From Xylocopa sonorina (Eukaryota; Arthropoda; Insecta; Hymenoptera; Apidae), in contig NC_135208.1 of NCBI RefSeq assembly GCF_050948175.1, positions 3,720,001-3,784,000 on the forward strand: DNA of 64,000 bases. Reading direction: 5' to 3'. Under the pieces are notes generated by a model. That model ran no database searches. It had not been told where the DNA came from and saw only the letters and a list, made by a program, of their open reading frames with translations. Below, piece by piece: positions 62,072 through 64,000 of this stretch (position 1 is its first letter; every line of letters starts with the position of its first letter). The translations under genes and the position numbers were made by a program.

Positions 62072-64000
62072 GAAATCGTGAAGGCATATGGCGGAAATAC
62101 CTGGAACAAAAAAACAAACACTACACGTCATGCGTGTATTTCTTTTTTGTCATTGGTAGATTCCCTTAGAGCCTGCAAACAAACCATTCATAATATCCAC
62201 CATTTAGATGTAATATAAATTTTTGTGATATCAATTAATATACAAACCATACATACAGAAAGGGAGAGTTAAAATTTTAACAGAAATAGCGTACAATGGC
62301 GATGAAAACGAATTGATCCCATTAAATTATTTGTCATTTATATACGTATCTGTAAGAAGCATACTTATAGTTTTATTTTTCATTTTCATATCTCATTTTT
62401 TACATATTTTTAAAATTAAAATATAAATTATACAACTGTTACAAATTTTTGTAAAAATTTGCGCGATTCTAATACTGGCTAATCTTTTACATGCATATAC
62501 ATAAAATTATAAAAACAAGCGTATATTATTTCACAATATTATTCGTATTCTACTCTACCACCCCCTCCCACCTCCCACCCAACAATCAATTTTATTGTAA
62601 TATTTCAATTTACTTTTCATTTATAAGTAGGAGAAAAAAAGAATAGCAAACGGCGATATATCAAAATTGTTAGTTTATAATTATTTAGGAACTAAGAAAT
62701 CGATCATCCCTCTTTGATTCAATTTTCTAAAATGTATCGTAAAAATTTTTGTGCAATTTATATGTGTAATTGCTATTATAATTTAACAAGAAAATTTATT
62801 TTAGCATATATATTAATATTGTACAATTTATGTACCGTTTTAATTATAATCTTCAATCATGAATGCTTTTCAATTGGAAATATTTTTCTGGAATCATCTT
62901 ACTAGAGAAATAATTTGATCTATAAGTTGCACCCATGTAAACGTAGAACATAACAATTGTTTCCTCGTATAACTATACATAACGTACATAAAACTTACAT
63001 ATACCTAATTCAAACGCGAATTAATAGTCTTTTCATCATATAAAAACATTTGAGAATGATCGTTTGAAGTGTATGATAAAATTACAATTTATACAAATAT
63101 ATAATAATATGTAAATATATATATATATATTATATATATATATATATTAGAGTGTATTTATACATACATAATTATATTTATACTAATGTTTTTAAAGTTA
63201 AAATATTCTTAAAGAAATCTTCAAAATTCCTGATCTTATGAAGAATCTCGAAATTGCTCACTTATACAGTCATGTATCAATAATGTATAATTTACAATAA
63301 CTTATGTATGACTGCTACTAAAATAAATCTAATACATATAAAGCGAAAAATATATAAAAAGCAAAACTTTAAAGTTACTACTATTTTTTACAAAACTAAA
63401 TGCTCTTGCATTCCGTATAATTACATATTAACAAGTAATTCGCATAACTTACAATCAAGACAAGGTAATACCATTCACTTATAAACGTAAATTCACAGTT
63501 TCTGCTTTCTTAAAAAAGTTATTCAGCAATCGCAACTTATATATAGTTACATAGTAGTAATACAGAGTTAGCGTAGTTTATGTATAATTACAATTGTAAT
63601 GTGGTTAACAGCTCCATTGTCAAATAGAATATTCTAATAGAAATTGTTGCTCCATTAGTGGCACAACCTATGGCTAAGCAGCACGATATGTACCAGTACA
63701 AAAGTACAAAATTGTAAGAAAAAAGACAAGCGGAATGTTCTTGTAACTCTTAAGAGGAAGCTGCTTTAATTGATGAGTGGATGTTTCTTTTCCATTATTA
63801 CCTTATGACTAGAAAAATATTCATACCAATTTTGCACATTTAAAATACAGCATACAATTAACAATTGATAAAAAATGTTGTCACGAAACATACATGAAAT
63901 TAATTTTATTACCTATAGATTTTAGAAATATATTGGTTTTATGTACCGGTACATATAAAATAGCTGCTAATACAAAATTAAACTGCCAATGTTAGAATTC
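62072..64000. other. AT-rich right end of the window
   Basis: No gene is recognised. A TA microsatellite lies at about 63116-63147. Long untranslated sequence of a gene beyond the window is possible. Confidence 0.5.

Overview
This window looks like nuclear DNA from an insect, most likely a hymenopteran (bee, wasp or ant). The sequence is strongly AT-rich. Genes have short exons, short GT-AG introns and many simple repeats. A complete UHRF1 gene is present; from general knowledge, Drosophila lacks it while Hymenoptera with CpG methylation keep it. I cannot name the species from sequence alone.

Layout, left to right. Positions 1-2220 hold a 593-bp tandem repeat (satellite-like), each unit carrying a GC-rich palindrome; degenerate sequence continues to about 2550. 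Then come TXNDC15 (+, 3150-4134), a multi-finger C2H2 zinc-finger gene (+, 4967-7736), an orphan rhodopsin-class GPCR (+, 9129-10550) and cytoplasmic tyrosyl-tRNA synthetase (-, 10741-12765). A lone, inverted copy of the repeat sits at 13640-14500. It is followed by a secreted protein of unknown function (+, 16611-18177), RpL3 (-, 18458-21682, with intronic C/D-box snoRNAs), NDUFB10 (+, 22112-22854), MARF1 (-, 25174-33749), DOLPP1 (+, 35004-36132), PPIP5K (+, 38105-50683), the bHLH factor Fer3 (+, 55551-56241), CutA (+, 57385-58228) and UHRF1 (-, 58891-61855). The last 2.1 kb is AT-rich without a recognisable gene.

Most genes are housekeeping: translation (RpL3, YARS1, 18S rRNA modification by the snoRNAs), respiration (NDUFB10), dolichol recycling for N-glycosylation (DOLPP1), inositol pyrophosphate signalling (PPIP5K) and epigenetic maintenance (UHRF1). 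RpL3/NDUFB10 and MARF1/DOLPP1 are head-to-head pairs; GPCR/YARS1 and CutA/UHRF1 are tail-to-tail pairs. There is no operon-type organisation.

The strongest observations are: (1) the repeat palindrome, whose central loop is present in both orientations in neighbouring units, plus a dispersed copy whose body is inverted between palindromes; (2) intronic snoRNAs in RpL3 with guides matching 18S rRNA, one of them resembling the human RPL3-hosted SNORD83 class; (3) a 30-nt in-frame microexon, alternative first exons and a large Cys-rich tail exon in PPIP5K; (4) a GC-AG intron in DOLPP1. All exon boundaries were worked out by hand from reading frame, splice sites and remembered protein families. 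No alignment was run.
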